From positions 32,583,984 to 32,647,983 of the forward strand of contig OX578155.1 in the NCBI GenBank assembly GCA_951213105.1: a stretch of 64,000 nt of DNA, read 5' to 3'. Below the pieces are notes generated by a model. It had not been told where the DNA came from. It worked only from the letters and a program-made list of their open reading frames with translations, and did no database searches. Positions 43,998 to 54,138 of the stretch are shown here, in pieces. A program made the position numbers and the translations under genes. The first letter of the stretch is position 1. Each line of letters begins with the position of its first letter. This DNA is from Amaurobius ferox. Lineage: Eukaryota; Arthropoda; Arachnida; Araneae; Amaurobiidae.

Positions 43998-44508
43998 GAC
44001 GGGTTTGATTCTCACTGTTATTTTTAAAGTCCGCGATTATTTTAAGGGCCTCAAAGACCATTACCATAGGATCGCTCTTTTTTTGTACTAACTCTGCGAA
44101 CTGCATCAACAGATGTTTTATGTCGTCTAGATTGAACATGCTAATAAATCCTCTGATGAGGTTGATGATATCCTCCATCTTTTCAGCATCAGATTTATCA
44201 GTCGGTTCAGTCTCAGCTTCCATTTCCTCAGCCTCAACCGCGGTTTGCACTTTTTTGTGAGTGTCCTTTTGGAACTCGATAGTTTTTTGCTTTTTTTCAC
44301 CCGTTTTAACTAACGGCTGGGTTTGCGCGATCTCTTCATCCCTGACTCGTTTATTTTGTTTCCAATCCTCAACCTTAATGTCAAGCCTATCCTTTGCCTG
44401 TCTGGCTTTTTCTATTTCCGATCTCTTTTTAATGGCAGCTGTAGCTGCTCTTACTTCCTCCAGGGTCAATTCTCTGGAGGTCGATGATTTGGGGGCCTGC
44501 TCTTGCAC
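43990..44508 (-). CDS. LINE ORF1 C-terminal part (gag-like)
   Basis: ORF1 of Jockey LINEs encodes an RNA-binding, gag-like protein. This 172-codon frame is very charged (RDEEIAQTQPLVKTGEKKQK; EAEEMEAETEPTDKSDAEKM) and predicted helical, ending with a hydrophobic helix (DIINLIRGFISMFNLDD, VMVFEALKIIADF). The zinc knuckles often seen in this clade are not present. The upstream frame runs into the truncation at about 44538, so the annotated start is only the first ATG available. Its stop codon TAG (43990-43992) lies within ATGGCTAG, so the ORF2 start sits just inside the end of ORF1. Confidence 0.75.
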   Translation of the reverse strand: MQEQAPKSSTSRELTLEEVRAATAAIKKRSEIEKARQAKDRLDIKVEDWKQNKRVRDEEIAQTQPLVKTGEKKQKTIEFQKDTHKKVQTAVEAEEMEAETEPTDKSDAEKMEDIINLIRGFISMFNLDDIKHLLMQFAELVQKKSDPMVMVFEALKIIADFKNNSENQTRHG

Positions 44509-44555
44509 CGATCTGGTAGATGCTGAAGGTGGCTGTTAATTTCATTGCTGTTAAT

Positions 44556-45220
44556 GCTGTATAATTAGAAGTTTTGCTTTATTTTTGGTGTTTGTGATAT
44601 TGCAAAAGACTTATAATGTCATTCTAACACTTTAAAAAAACATTTGGAGTACTTTGCTGATAGTTATAGAGTTATTTTCGGTAACCTCGTATGTTTTCCC
44701 TTCGAGGTAGAACTTGGCGACGGTTGGCGACTCGCAAGATTGGGTGGCTAGGGAAGAAAAATGGGAGTTTTAATGAAAGTAAAGACGTGTCGAATGATAA
44801 AATTTTACGTTCATAATAAAATATAATAATAGTTTACATTCATTGAAAATGTCAGCTAGATTTTACATCATAACTTTTCGGTGCATTTTATATAAAGATA
44901 TATTATATATGAGCATGATTTCATTTCTAGTTCAGAGTAAATCGTACTTAATAAGTATTACTAGTTAGCATGGACGCCCATAGGGGATGACAAGGGGGCA
45001 CTTCAAAATCACAAAGGCGAACATCAAAAACTAGTCGATGTTGTTAATCTTATCCTTGAATCCCTCCGCATAAATTCTATAGGTGTCGATGCTGGTCAGA
45101 ATTGATTTCATACAAAAAACATCTCGATTAAAAAGATATATTTTCCCCCGTTCATAAATTAAAAATCAAAGAATGTATCACCAAACTCCCAGTGTTTCCA
45201 AGAAGTATTTTGGTATTACT
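44556..45220. other. AT-rich spacer
   Basis: No recognised genes or repeats. Confidence 0.4.
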
Positions 45221-45233
45221 CTCTTGTTTAGTT

Positions 45234-45520
45234 TGACGCGGTAGCCCAGTGGTTAGCACGCGGGAATTGCACTCGGTAGGCCTGGGTTCGATTCCCTCCG
45301 CTGCTAAAACTGCCGCCGTGTTCACGCGGAGTATGATCACGTTAAACATGTGGGTCAGTAGGTCCTTCCGAGAGGTTGGTGGTAGGGGAAGGAGGGTACG
45401 GTACCTATGGATGCTTCCCCATTGGATTCCGGTCTAAATTGAGTGGCTCTTCCCGGTCGTCCAAACAGTTACCGTACACCTTTCTGGTAGGTCGGACGGT
45501 CTGGGTCTCAACAACAACAA
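45234..45520 (+). mobile_element. Full-length tRNA-derived SINE with 13-bp target duplication
   Basis: The 5' part contains pol III promoter boxes: an A-box-like TAGCCCAGTGG at 45242-45252 and a B box GGTTCGATTCC at 45285-45295. The body has GAGGTTGGTGGTAGGGGAAG and GGTCTAAATTGAGTGGC, and it ends in an AAC-repeat tail. CTCTTGTTTAGTT flanks both ends (45221-45233 and 45521-45533). Related fragments at 9944, 30338, 38549 and 56147 show it is a family in this genome. The LINE that mobilises it is not identified. Confidence 0.93.
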
Positions 45521-45533
45521 CTCTTGTTTAGTT

Positions 45534-46795
45534 CTCGAAAAAGAAATATGCCTTGCCCAAAGAAGTATTTGAATCACCGACTTCTTGATCATGCGTTAGC
45601 AATCCATTAAATGAGCAATCTTAACTCTAAAAGAACCTCACATTCTTCTCATCATAATTTAAGTAATAGGCTTCTTGATCTAGAAACAGCTCTACTAATA
45701 TAAATATTTTTACTTACATACTTTACATTACAAATGCAGAAGCATTTAATAAAAAAAATTAACTTTATTTAAAAGTCATTAAAACTTAATTCTGCACATA
45801 GCTTTTATTATAATATTAGTCCTAATGCTTCAGTTGTTTTTAAAATTTTTAGAAATAATTTTGGATAGATTGATTTGCAATTTTTCCTATAAGTTTTTAA
45901 TATTTAATACGTACAGCATTTGATATTTTTATGCCACATTGAGTTGACCTGTAATTGTGCTTACGGGGTCTATGGTGTGTGGGTCTATTCAATTATGGAT
46001 GCAAATTTCACAATATGCATTTAAAGCATTTTTTAAACGAATTATTAGCAACCAAATCTCTGAAACTATTATAATTAAATGCAATTTTTGTATTTTGTGC
46101 CATAATATTTTATAACCTTATTTATTTCCTATATATACTTTATAGAGAAACATTTGAAAATAATTTCCAAATTCAATATCGATTAAACATGCAAAAACCT
46201 TCCGAATACGTTTTGACAATTTAAGAATCGTGGCTATTTCAATAAAGCCCCTATTTATGAATTTAGACATAATTTTGTATTTTATTCTGAAATGCCATTT
46301 TATAAACAAAAAATATATAAATAAAGTCAAATATTTCATTATTGCAAATATTACATTGTTTTATATTTGACAGTACGCATACAATATATTTAAATCAATT
46401 AGATGAAAAAATGACTCAATCGTATTACGCCTCAAAGCATATATGGATACTGCTAACACAACTTTCAAAGATAAAAGTGGAGAATTCTACATTTTACGCA
46501 AGCATGCATACAATTTTTCCATACATTTTGTAATTATTTTTAAATATATTATGCATATTCTTCAATTTGTATACTTGTAATCTATTTCAAATCATATTTT
46601 ATTTGCAATTGCTTTGTAGTTTAATTTGTTTTACGAAATTGACTTTATTAACAAAATTATTCTTTAGTAATAAAATGTTTTGGTAATAAAATATTCTAAT
46701 CCTATTTCGTATTTTTCTTTATACATATTCTTTAAAATCCTGTAACGTATAACAACTTCCCGTTCCCCCCTCATCCTCTAGAAGTTAAAAAAAAA
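45534..46795. other. AT-rich sequence without recognised content
   Basis: Very AT-rich. Several open frames exist but none has a recognisable motif. Confidence 0.4.
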
Positions 46796-46799
46796 GAAA

Positions 46800-46965
46800 A
46801 CAGAAGGTACACGACACAGTTTAGGCGATAAATCGCCAAATCATGAATGGCCTTCTCCTCCTCAACCACTAGCACCTGCTCTATGTTTTTAACATGGAGC
46901 AGATTGGACAGCGCTCTCTCCATATATTCTAACTCGTTGGTGGAGACGCTGATACAAACTCACTG
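46800..46965 (-). pseudogene. Unrecognised coding-like relic on the minus strand
   Basis: Within AT-rich sequence, this GC-richer patch gives a minus-strand frame reading VSTNELEYMERALSNLL, HVKNIEQVLVVEEEKAIHDL, AIYRLNCVVY before a stop downstream. An AG acceptor-like site (TTTGTATCAG) precedes it. Composition and amphipathic pattern look protein-like, but I recognise no family. It could be an old exon or a retrocopy fragment. Confidence 0.25.
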
Positions 46966-47079
46966 ACCAGTGTTACGATTCCAATATATCGCAAGCCACC
47001 AACACTTGGGATGACTCACTTGCCGGAATAAGTGAAGTAACTTGTAACTGAGCAACTTAGCCATTTAAATTGAAATTTT

Positions 47080-47505
47080 ACATTTTAAAGAATCTTTCAT
47101 GAATTCCTTTATGGTAGATAAATATATCATTCCAAGAATTTATATAAAAACTCTGCGACCGCGTTGCAAAAAGATAAATAAAAATATCAGGTATTTATAC
47201 AAACCTACACCTTGAATCAAAATCAAAATAAAAAAAAATTAAATTTTGAAGAATTAAGTTCTTGGGGTGGCTAGCTCGTTTGCTGGATTTAATTATCAAC
47301 TTGTAGCTGGAGGATGTTGGACTACACGTTCTACAATAACCGAAAATTTAAATTTTATAAATGTTCCATGAATTTTTTTATGGTAGTTATATATATCATT
47401 GGAAGAATTTATGTAAAAATTCTGTGATTGAGCTTAGCCCGCGTTACAAAAAGATAAATTAAAATTTCACTTATTTATGCAATCCCGCACCCCCGAATCG
47501 AGAAT
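47080..47505 (+). repeat. Diverged direct repeat, about 160-bp unit
   Basis: ATGAATTCCTTTATGGTAGA, ATATATCATTCCAAGAATTTAT and GTTGCAAAAAGATAAAT at 47098-47180 recur as ATGAATTTTTTTATGGTAGT, ATATATCATTGGAAGAATTTAT and GTTACAAAAAGATAAAT at 47369-47460. A similar tail occurs near 40140. Confidence 0.75.
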
Positions 47506-47512
47506 ATATATG

Positions 47513-47549
<37 letters not shown>

Positions 47550-47557
47550 GTATATAC

Positions 47558-47600
<43 letters not shown>
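47505..47600. repeat. (TA)n microsatellite with interspersed ATG
   Basis: TATATA repeats with regular TATATATGTA interruptions. Confidence 0.97.
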
Positions 47601-47602
<2 letters not shown>

Positions 47603-48261
47603 ATGGTTCACAAAATCAGTTATGTGGTGTAAGGATTCCAAGGATGAGGCATAGTTCCCCTCACTATTCCATTTATTGACGACTCCATCATAGTCCATAC
47701 AGTTTTACATCAGAACTTAACTCTGAGTCTGCTAAGCATACATAATAATGCAAATACACTTTAAAGACATTTTTTTATAAAATCTGGAGATCAACCGAAC
47801 AGCATACTAGCATTGAGAGAAGTGTGGAAGTAAGTAAGGAAGTGTCTCTCTCTCCTCTACATTGACTTTTTATACTACCCTTATGAGGGGCCTTTATAGG
47901 TTATAAGAGGCTTGGACTCTGGAGCGGGTTCTATGTTATAGCCAATTACTTTATATCTGGACTTCGTTAAGCTGTCAACAGTCTACTTAGCAATACCCTT
48001 GTGCCTCTTTCAAACTCTTACAGATATAGATTTCGTGACCATATATGGTATGATCCAAGATATGAAGCGTTCACTTAAGTGCTCATCCTCTTAAAAACTA
48101 TTAGCGGCGGTACCATAAAACTTAATGAGGTGTTTAATAAAATTTAATGATGGTTCTCGATATAAGTACCGACACTCGTGCTAAGAGATAGGAATTTGGA
48201 ATACTTATATGAAACTAAAAGATTCTTTTTAGAGAAAAAGTTTAAGCTTAAGTCTTATATT

Positions 48262-48262
<1 letters not shown>
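47601..48262. other. Spacer between two TA tracts
   Basis: No gene recognised. AAAATCAGTTATGTGGT at 47614 also occurs at 59592 in the large inverted repeat, so part may be a diverged member of that repeat. Confidence 0.4.
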
Positions 48263-48353
<91 letters not shown>

Positions 48354-48354
48354 A

Positions 48355-48404
<50 letters not shown>

Positions 48405-48416
48405 ATATATATATAA

Positions 48417-48468
<52 letters not shown>
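48263..48468. repeat. (TA)n microsatellite, about 205 bp
   Basis: Long TA tract with a few ATGTATATA and AAGTATA interruptions. It generates several spurious YI-repeat frames on both strands. Confidence 0.98.
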
Positions 48469-48470
<2 letters not shown>

Positions 48471-48895
48471 TGTCCAGAAAGTTCCGGAACGGCGCAATAT
48501 CTCGAGAAATACACTTCGGATCAAAAAAATAAAAAAACACGTATTCAATATCTTTAGAAAAGCTATCCAATGATACCAAAATTGACCCCCACCCTCCTCC
48601 CGAGGGAGGGGGGTGGTGCAACTTTGAAATTTTCAATGGGAACCCCCCATTTTTTATTGCAGATTTGGTTTCTCCAGAAAAAATTACATACATTTGACCT
48701 ACGATTTTTGATTCTGCTCCCACAAACGGTGCTATAATCGAGAAAAACGGAAGTGGGGCGCAAACGTTTAAAAATGGGAATTTCTGGGGAAATACACTTC
48801 GGATAGAAAAATAAAAAATTACGTGTTCAATATTTAAAAAAAAAAACTAGCTAATGATGCTAAAATTGACCCCCTCCCCTCGTTAACCGTTCATT
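48469..48895 (+). mobile_element. Probable MITE (GGTGTCCAGAAAGTTCC end) with internal direct repeat
   Basis: It starts TA-TGGTGTCCAGAAAGTTCCGG, an end type common in arthropod mariner-like MITEs. GAAATACACTTCGGAT and the following AATAAAAAA...GTATTCAATAT...AATTGACCCCC recur with an offset of about 282 bp (48504 and 48786). A CCCTCCTCCCGAGGGAGGGGG hairpin lies near 48590. No opposite terminal repeat was identified. Confidence 0.5.
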
Positions 48896-48910
48896 TGAGG
48901 CTAATCTTCA

Positions 48911-49109
48911 GCAAATTATTTCTTTTTAGCCATATCCTTGAGATAAAGTTCACGGTTATTATATTCTGCCCCATCGCATCCATTCCAACAACGCAGCATT
49001 CCTAGCCCGAAGTTAGTGTTTGTTCTACGATATTTGCAAACTGTTCAAAGTCGTTCGTGCCTTCAATTTTTGAAAAAGCATTAGATAAACGAGTCACCCA
49101 GAGCTTAGC
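48911..49109 (-). pseudogene. Unrecognised coding relic on the minus strand with one stop
   Basis: From 49109 the minus strand reads AKLWVTRLSNAFSKIEGTND, then FEQFANIVEQTLTSG, a TAG, and on in the same frame VVGMDAMGQNIITVNFISRI and WLKRNN. Continuous protein-like sequence across a single stop suggests a decayed coding region. No family is recognised. Retention in one frame without introns would fit a retrocopy or transposon fragment. Confidence 0.35.
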
Positions 49110-49871
49110 CAGAAACGAAATTCAAGAGGGACTGGATTGAAATTCAAGGGGGGAGGGGGGCTCAACAGTTTCAAAAGAGAGGTAGACTAAAAACACTGTT
49201 AATCTTTAACACTCATAAATCATAATACTTATTATTAGGTATTTCAATCCATATAAATTATTAACAAATGAGTAAGTGCATATTTATATTAGTAAGATAC
49301 GAGTTGATTAAGTTGATTTTAATATAAGCATTAACTAGTAGCAAAGCTGTGAATTCATTGAAGATATTTTCTGAAAGTAAATACTAGTTAACACTTTATT
49401 TTAACACTTAACTACTTATCAGTTAATTTTGATTCGATAACGCGTAACAGTGAACGCCGCAATAATACAAAGGTATCCTAAATACTAATAACATCATTTA
49501 TTTTTTTTTTCAAATTTAAATATTTTTATATTAAAAATGTAAGTAAATTGATAATCTGTATAACCCCAAAATTATCTAAATTAAAAAAATCTTTAAAACG
49601 AGTAAGTAATTTATAAAAAAAAAATCTCATAAAACAATTTTTCATGCATAATTTAGATATGTTGAACGAAATTTCCTATCAGCACTAAAATTTTAAAATT
49701 TTCATCAGAGGACGGGGGAGGCTGAGTGTACCGCTTGGGGGAGGGGCTTATCCCCCTCTGGCTCCTACCTGGCTACGGCCCTGTAGTCACCCTGCCTTTC
49801 CTAACTTCAAGTTTTCTTAATAATACATCCATTTATATTACATCAGTGTGGCAGTACTTGAAGTTGACTAG
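49110..49871. other. AT-rich spacer with G-rich patches
   Basis: A GGGGGGAGGGGGG run lies near 49150 and a GGCTACGGCCCTGTAGTCACC patch near 49773 resembles repeat sequence. No gene was recognised. Confidence 0.35.
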
Positions 49872-49965
49872 AGCAGTGTTTGTCAACTGCCCGTCGGCAA
49901 CCCGGTACCAGTCCCTGATATCAATTATACCGGGCCGCGAGAAATTCTCCTGGAATTTGTCGTTT
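49872..49965 (+). mobile_element. hAT-like transposon terminus (fragment)
   Basis: CAGTGTTTGTCAACTGCCCG followed by CCGGTACC and ACCGGGCCGCGAGAAA has the layout of the common CAGTGTTTCTCAAC hAT ends. A related ACCGGGCCG occurs at 50676, but a matching inverted right end was not found. Confidence 0.4.
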
Positions 49966-50230
49966 TAGTTTTATAAGCATTTTTTATGCATAAACATTTC
50001 ATAATGGGAATATTCTAAGCAGAATAGTTTTCGTGAATGTTTCAAAAAGCTCAGAACTACAACTTCTAAGTAACATCTGTATTTCAAATGTCAGTGACTA
50101 AGCATCATTTAAATTTTAATATGAACAAGACTTCATATTAAAGTTCAGCTGACTTCTATGGTGAATTACAATGGATAAATATTTTCCTCTCATTAATAAT
50201 ATTTTTTTTTTCAAACCAACATCAGTAAAA

Positions 50231-50307
50231 TCAAGTTAATAATAAGTTAATCCATTTTATTCAGAATAATATTTAGTATAAAATGGATTATTTTATTATT
50301 AACTTGA
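50231..50307. repeat. Near-perfect inverted repeat (hairpin), 30-bp arms
   Basis: TCAAGTTAATAATAAGTTAA with TCCATTTTAT (50231-50260) pairs with ATAAAATGGA and TTATTTTATTATTAACTTGA (50278-50307), leaving a 17-bp loop. Immediately after it CATTTTTAAGAATGGGATAT and GTCCAT occur twice in tandem (50308-50367). Confidence 0.85.
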
Positions 50308-50818
50308 CATTTTTAAGAATGGGATATGTCCATTAACTATACATTTTTAAGAATGGGATATGTCCATGAAAATCATCGCAAATTAAATTAATGATATTGA
50401 CCTGCGTAAATTATAAAATGCTATACGATTTCATTAGTTGAGTGATTGATAACTTATTTAAATGTAATTTTATATTTATCAATATGCCACACCTTATACA
50501 TAAATGTACTAACACGCTTTGTGATTACTTATTAAAATTTATTTAATGTAAGAACTAAAAAAAAAAATTAGAAAAAGAAATTTAAATATACAAGTAAAAA
50601 AATTAAAGAAGTAAAATATAAAATATACAAGTAAATTCGTTGGGACCGGGATCTTCCTTCATAATTAAATATTTTACCGGGCCGTATCCTCATGAACGAA
50701 CAGAAATACTAGATTCAAATAAGTGAATGAGAAAAAAAAATTAAGAAATTTAACCTTTAACTACCAGAAAGGAAAGAAAGTTTTATTCATTGGTAGTTGA
50801 CATGCAATCCCAATAGGT

Positions 50819-51025
50819 AAGATCATACTTCATAGGATCATTTCTATAGTATGATTAGCGAGTTCACTCACCGAACTTCGCAGAAAACCCAACCACGATG
50901 ATGTGGCATGGGGTTTCATCCCGAGCGTGAAGCCGGCTGTTCAACTTGAATTAGTTGACGGTCATTGATGATCGCGCCCAATGTGTTTTTTCACAATGGG
51001 AAGGATGAAACTCGCTCTGAGTGGT
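50819..51025 (+). ncRNA. U3: U3 snoRNA gene, copy 1 (full length)
   Basis: U3 is a box C/D snoRNA that guides early cleavages of the pre-ribosomal RNA in the nucleolus. The 207-bp segment starts AAGATCATACTTCATAGGATC, with box A AGGATCATTTCTATAGT near 50834. It contains the invariant GAGCGTGAAGCCGGCT (50923-50938, box B region), box C TGATGATCG (50966-50974) and box D with TCTGAGTGG (51016-51024). A C'-like GATGATGTGG lies near 50898. Size and order match animal U3. This copy alone has the complete 5' end, so it is the best candidate for a functional gene. Its upstream region is unrelated to those of the other copies. Confidence 0.93.
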
Positions 51026-51437
51026 CTCCTTATATAAGACAAGATATAATATTTCTAATTCGAAAACTGTAGACTACTTACTAACATTGACCCGGTTTGA
51101 TTTGAATTTTATTTATGCATAAAACTAATTAGAGTTAAATTTAAATGGCGTTTGCAGAAAAATTATCCATTACGCAAACATTCATATAAAATATTTCATA
51201 ATGTGTATTTACTTAAATTCGAAAACTGTAGACTACTTACTAACATTGACATGAGACTTATAGCGTTTGGTGCCGGTAATATTTCTAATTCGAAAACTGT
51301 AGACTACTTACTAACATTGACATGTGATTTATGGTGTTCACCGACGTTTGGTGCCGGTTTCTGTGATTTGAATTTTATTCATGCATAAAACTAATTAGGG
51401 TTAAATAGCTTTTGAAGAAAAATTATCCATTACGCGA

Positions 51438-51633
51438 TCATAGGATCATTTCTATAGTATGATTAGCGAGTTCACTCACCGAACTTCGCAGAAAACCCAA
51501 CCACGATGATGTGGCATAGGGTTTCATCCCGAGCGTGAAGCCGGCTGTTCAACTTGAATTAGTTGACGGTCATTGATGTTCGCGCCCAATGTGTTTTTTC
51601 ACAATGGGAAGGATGAAACTCGCTCTGAGTGGT
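51438..51633 (+). ncRNA. U3: U3 snoRNA copy 2, 5'-truncated
   Basis: Same sequence as copy 1 from TCATAGGATCATTTCTATAG onward, but preceded by CCATTACGCGA instead of AAGATCATACT, so the extreme 5' end is lost. Box C reads TGATGTTCG instead of TGATGATCG (51574-51582), which should weaken binding of the core snoRNP proteins. Probably a pseudogene. Confidence 0.82.
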
Positions 51634-52045
51634 CTCCTTATATAAGACAAGATATAATATTTCTAATTCGAAAACTGTAGACTACTTACTAACATTGACC
51701 CGGTTTGATTTGAATTTTATTTATGCATAAAACTAATTAGAGTTAAATTTTAATGGCGTTTGCAGAAAAATTATCCATTACGCAAACATTCATATAAAAT
51801 ATTTCATAATGTGTATTTACTTAAATTCGAAAACTGTAGACTACTTACTAACATTGACATGAGACTTATAGCGTTTGGTGCCGGTAATATTTCTAATTCG
51901 AAAACTGTAGACTACTTACTAACATTGACATGTGATTTATGGTGTTCACCGACGTTTGGTGCCGGTTTCTGTGATTTGAATTTTATTCATGCATAAAACT
52001 AATTAGGGTTAAATAGCTTTTGAAGAAAAATTATCCATTACGCGA

Positions 52046-52241
52046 TCATAGGATCATTTCTATAGTATGATTAGCGAGTTCACTCACCGAACTTCGCAGA
52101 AAACCCAACCACGATGATGTGGCATAGGGTTTCATCCCGAGCGTGAAGCCGGCTGTTCAACTTGAATTAGTTGACGGTCATTGATGATCGCGCCCAATGT
52201 GTTTTTTCACAATGGGAAGGATGAAACTCGCTCTGAGTGGT
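52046..52241 (+). ncRNA. U3: U3 snoRNA copy 3, 5'-truncated
   Basis: It has the same truncated 5' junction as copy 2, but box C is the normal TGATGATCG and box D is intact. The missing 5' terminus and the spacer-derived upstream sequence suggest it is not normally expressed. Confidence 0.82.
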
Positions 52242-52446
52242 CTCCTTATATAAGACAAGATATAATATTTCTAATTCGAAAACTGTAGACTACTTACTAA
52301 CATTGACATGTGACTTATGGTGTTCACCGACGTTTGGTGACGGTTTCTGTGATTTGAATTTTATTTATGCATTAAACTACTTAGGGTTAAATTTAAATAG
52401 CGTTTGAAAAAAAATTATCCATTACGCAAACATTCATATAAAATAT

Positions 52447-53050
52447 TTTATAATATGTATATCTTGCAGAATATGATTCTCAAAAATTCTAAAAACGCAA
52501 TTGAGAGAGTTGAAATTTTTAGGTGATTAATCTTCAGGAAAAAGAACGTGACAAAATCAATGGACGGTGTCTATGTTATATCTTGTACTTGCAAATTGTA
52601 GACCAGATATTGCATAATAGCACCAGTTATGTAGCAAAATAAAAGTTTGTATTAATTTCAATATGAAAACTGAAAATAAGTCACTGTTAGACATAAATCC
52701 TTAAAAGGATTTCGATTACTTTATTAATTATAATAAGGGTGTGGAGTAGGAGTGGCTTACAGTACAAATACCCAATAATTCAGTCTAAATTAACTTGGAG
52801 CTTGCAGCACAATATATGTTATAAAATCATACAATATTTTACAATAAGTATATTTTGCAGAATATGATTTTTCAAAAATTCTAAAACACCATTACGAAAG
52901 ATAAAATTACACATTTTTATGTGATGTATGGAATGATCACTCCAGGAAAAAGTTGAATGGGCGGAGCTAAGGGTCGTCTATACTGGCAAATTTTAGACCA
53001 GGTACTGTATACTAGCACAATTTATGCAGCAAAACAAAAGTTTGCATTGA
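52447..53050 (+). repeat. Diverged direct repeat, about 200-bp unit, 390-bp offset
   Basis: TTGCAGAATATGATT, CAAAAATTCTAAAA, AGGAAAAAG, GCAAATT(G/T)TAGACCAG and AAAGTTTG(T/C)ATT follow in the same order at 52462-52655 and 52855-53045. Confidence 0.75.
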
Positions 53051-54138
53051 TTTATAATTGAATAAATTAGAAATTACAAATAATTATAATTATAAATTAC
53101 AAATTATAATGAAAATTGATGAAACAAACTCAGGAGAATGTTTGCAATATATATCTATCTCTTAGAGTTTCGGAGATATTTCAAGTGAAAATATGAAAAC
53201 TGAAAGGAAAACGCGTTTGGAATGATATTTTTGAAGTTTTATTTTTCTTTCCCCCTAAAAAAATGGAGTTCGATCCAAAATTGAATAATATACACTTCAA
53301 AGAGCTACGAATTCTTTTTTATTGTTCAATGCCAACAACTTAAACATTACAAATTAAAAAAAATTTCAATCTTCTTCAACTTGACAAGGCTATTACTCGA
53401 AAGCTATAAGAGCTTTAGACTGTCGTGCCTCCTACAAAAATCGACGGATGCGTTCGTTCTCTATTTGAGGATTTGCTTTACGTGCTAAGCTTTTGGAAGG
53501 TAGTATAGAATGCCTAGGATCACGTTCAAGGAAAAAAGGGAAAGAATTGTTCAGGAAATGCAACAGATGGCGCTGCATTTAAAACTTATTCGGTCGTGCA
53601 AACAACTCTATATTTTCTATGCAAAATGAAGTCATTTTAAATTAAAAATTTAAATAAACTAACTGTTTAAAAAATGTTTTGACTTCAAAATAGGGTTTCA
53701 GGCGAAATAATTTTTCTCAGGAACAATTCCTTCTACAGTTAATACGGAGATATTAATGCAAACTATATATTTTTTTAATTCGTTTCATAAATTAAACAGA
53801 CTGTTTCATCGGTCTTTTCATCTGATGCGTTGAATATTTCTTTTTATTTTTAGTATTGTTTTATTAAACATTCCATTATTATTTAGTAAGCAAACTTTTA
53901 TTTTAATAATTATATAAAATAAATATAAAATCATACAAATTCATCTTACAACATGGGGAGGGAAAGAAAACGAGTGTAAATTTACACTAAACTTGTTTTA
54001 AATAATGCATTTGTAGGCAAAAATGCATATAAACTTTCTGTTATATAAAAAATTAAATAAAATACCTCAGATAAATCTTGAATAAACTTTTTGTACATAA
54101 ATCATTTTGTGAGTTGTGTTTGGGGCAAGATATAAATA
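53051..54138. other. AT-rich sequence without recognised content
   Basis: No gene or repeat structure identified. Confidence 0.4.

Larger units (their letters stand above)
40978..44538 (-). mobile_element. Jockey-clade LINE, long copy, 5'-truncated in ORF1
   Basis: The minus-strand insertion is bracketed by similar sequences, ATTTCATTTGTCTGTTAAT (40959-40977) and ATTTCATTGCTGTTAAT (44539-44555). I read these as a slightly decayed target-site duplication. The 3' end (GTACGACACTACG on the minus strand) is the same as in the copy ending at 14608. ORF2 is complete; ORF1 lacks its start. Confidence 0.88.
50830..52440 (+). repeat. 608-bp tandem array carrying U3 genes
   Basis: The unit starting TCATAGGATCATTTC repeats at 50830, 51438 and 52046, exactly 608 bp apart. 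The third unit is shorter. Between genes each unit holds internal copies of TTCTAATTCGAAAACTGTAG followed by ACTACTTACTAACATTGAC, three in the full units. The breakpoint lies inside the U3 5' end, so units 2 and 3 start after the first 11 or so nucleotides of the RNA. Confidence 0.95.

Noticed and set aside
48229..48723. Open frames of 84-164 codons rich in YIYI
   Set aside because: They are translations of a (TA)n tract on both strands. The same applies at 22819-23016, 47471-47698 and 59659-60069.
51152..51388. Identical 78-codon frames at 51152 and 51760
   Set aside because: They lie in the U3 spacer repeat and are identical because the 608-bp unit is duplicated.
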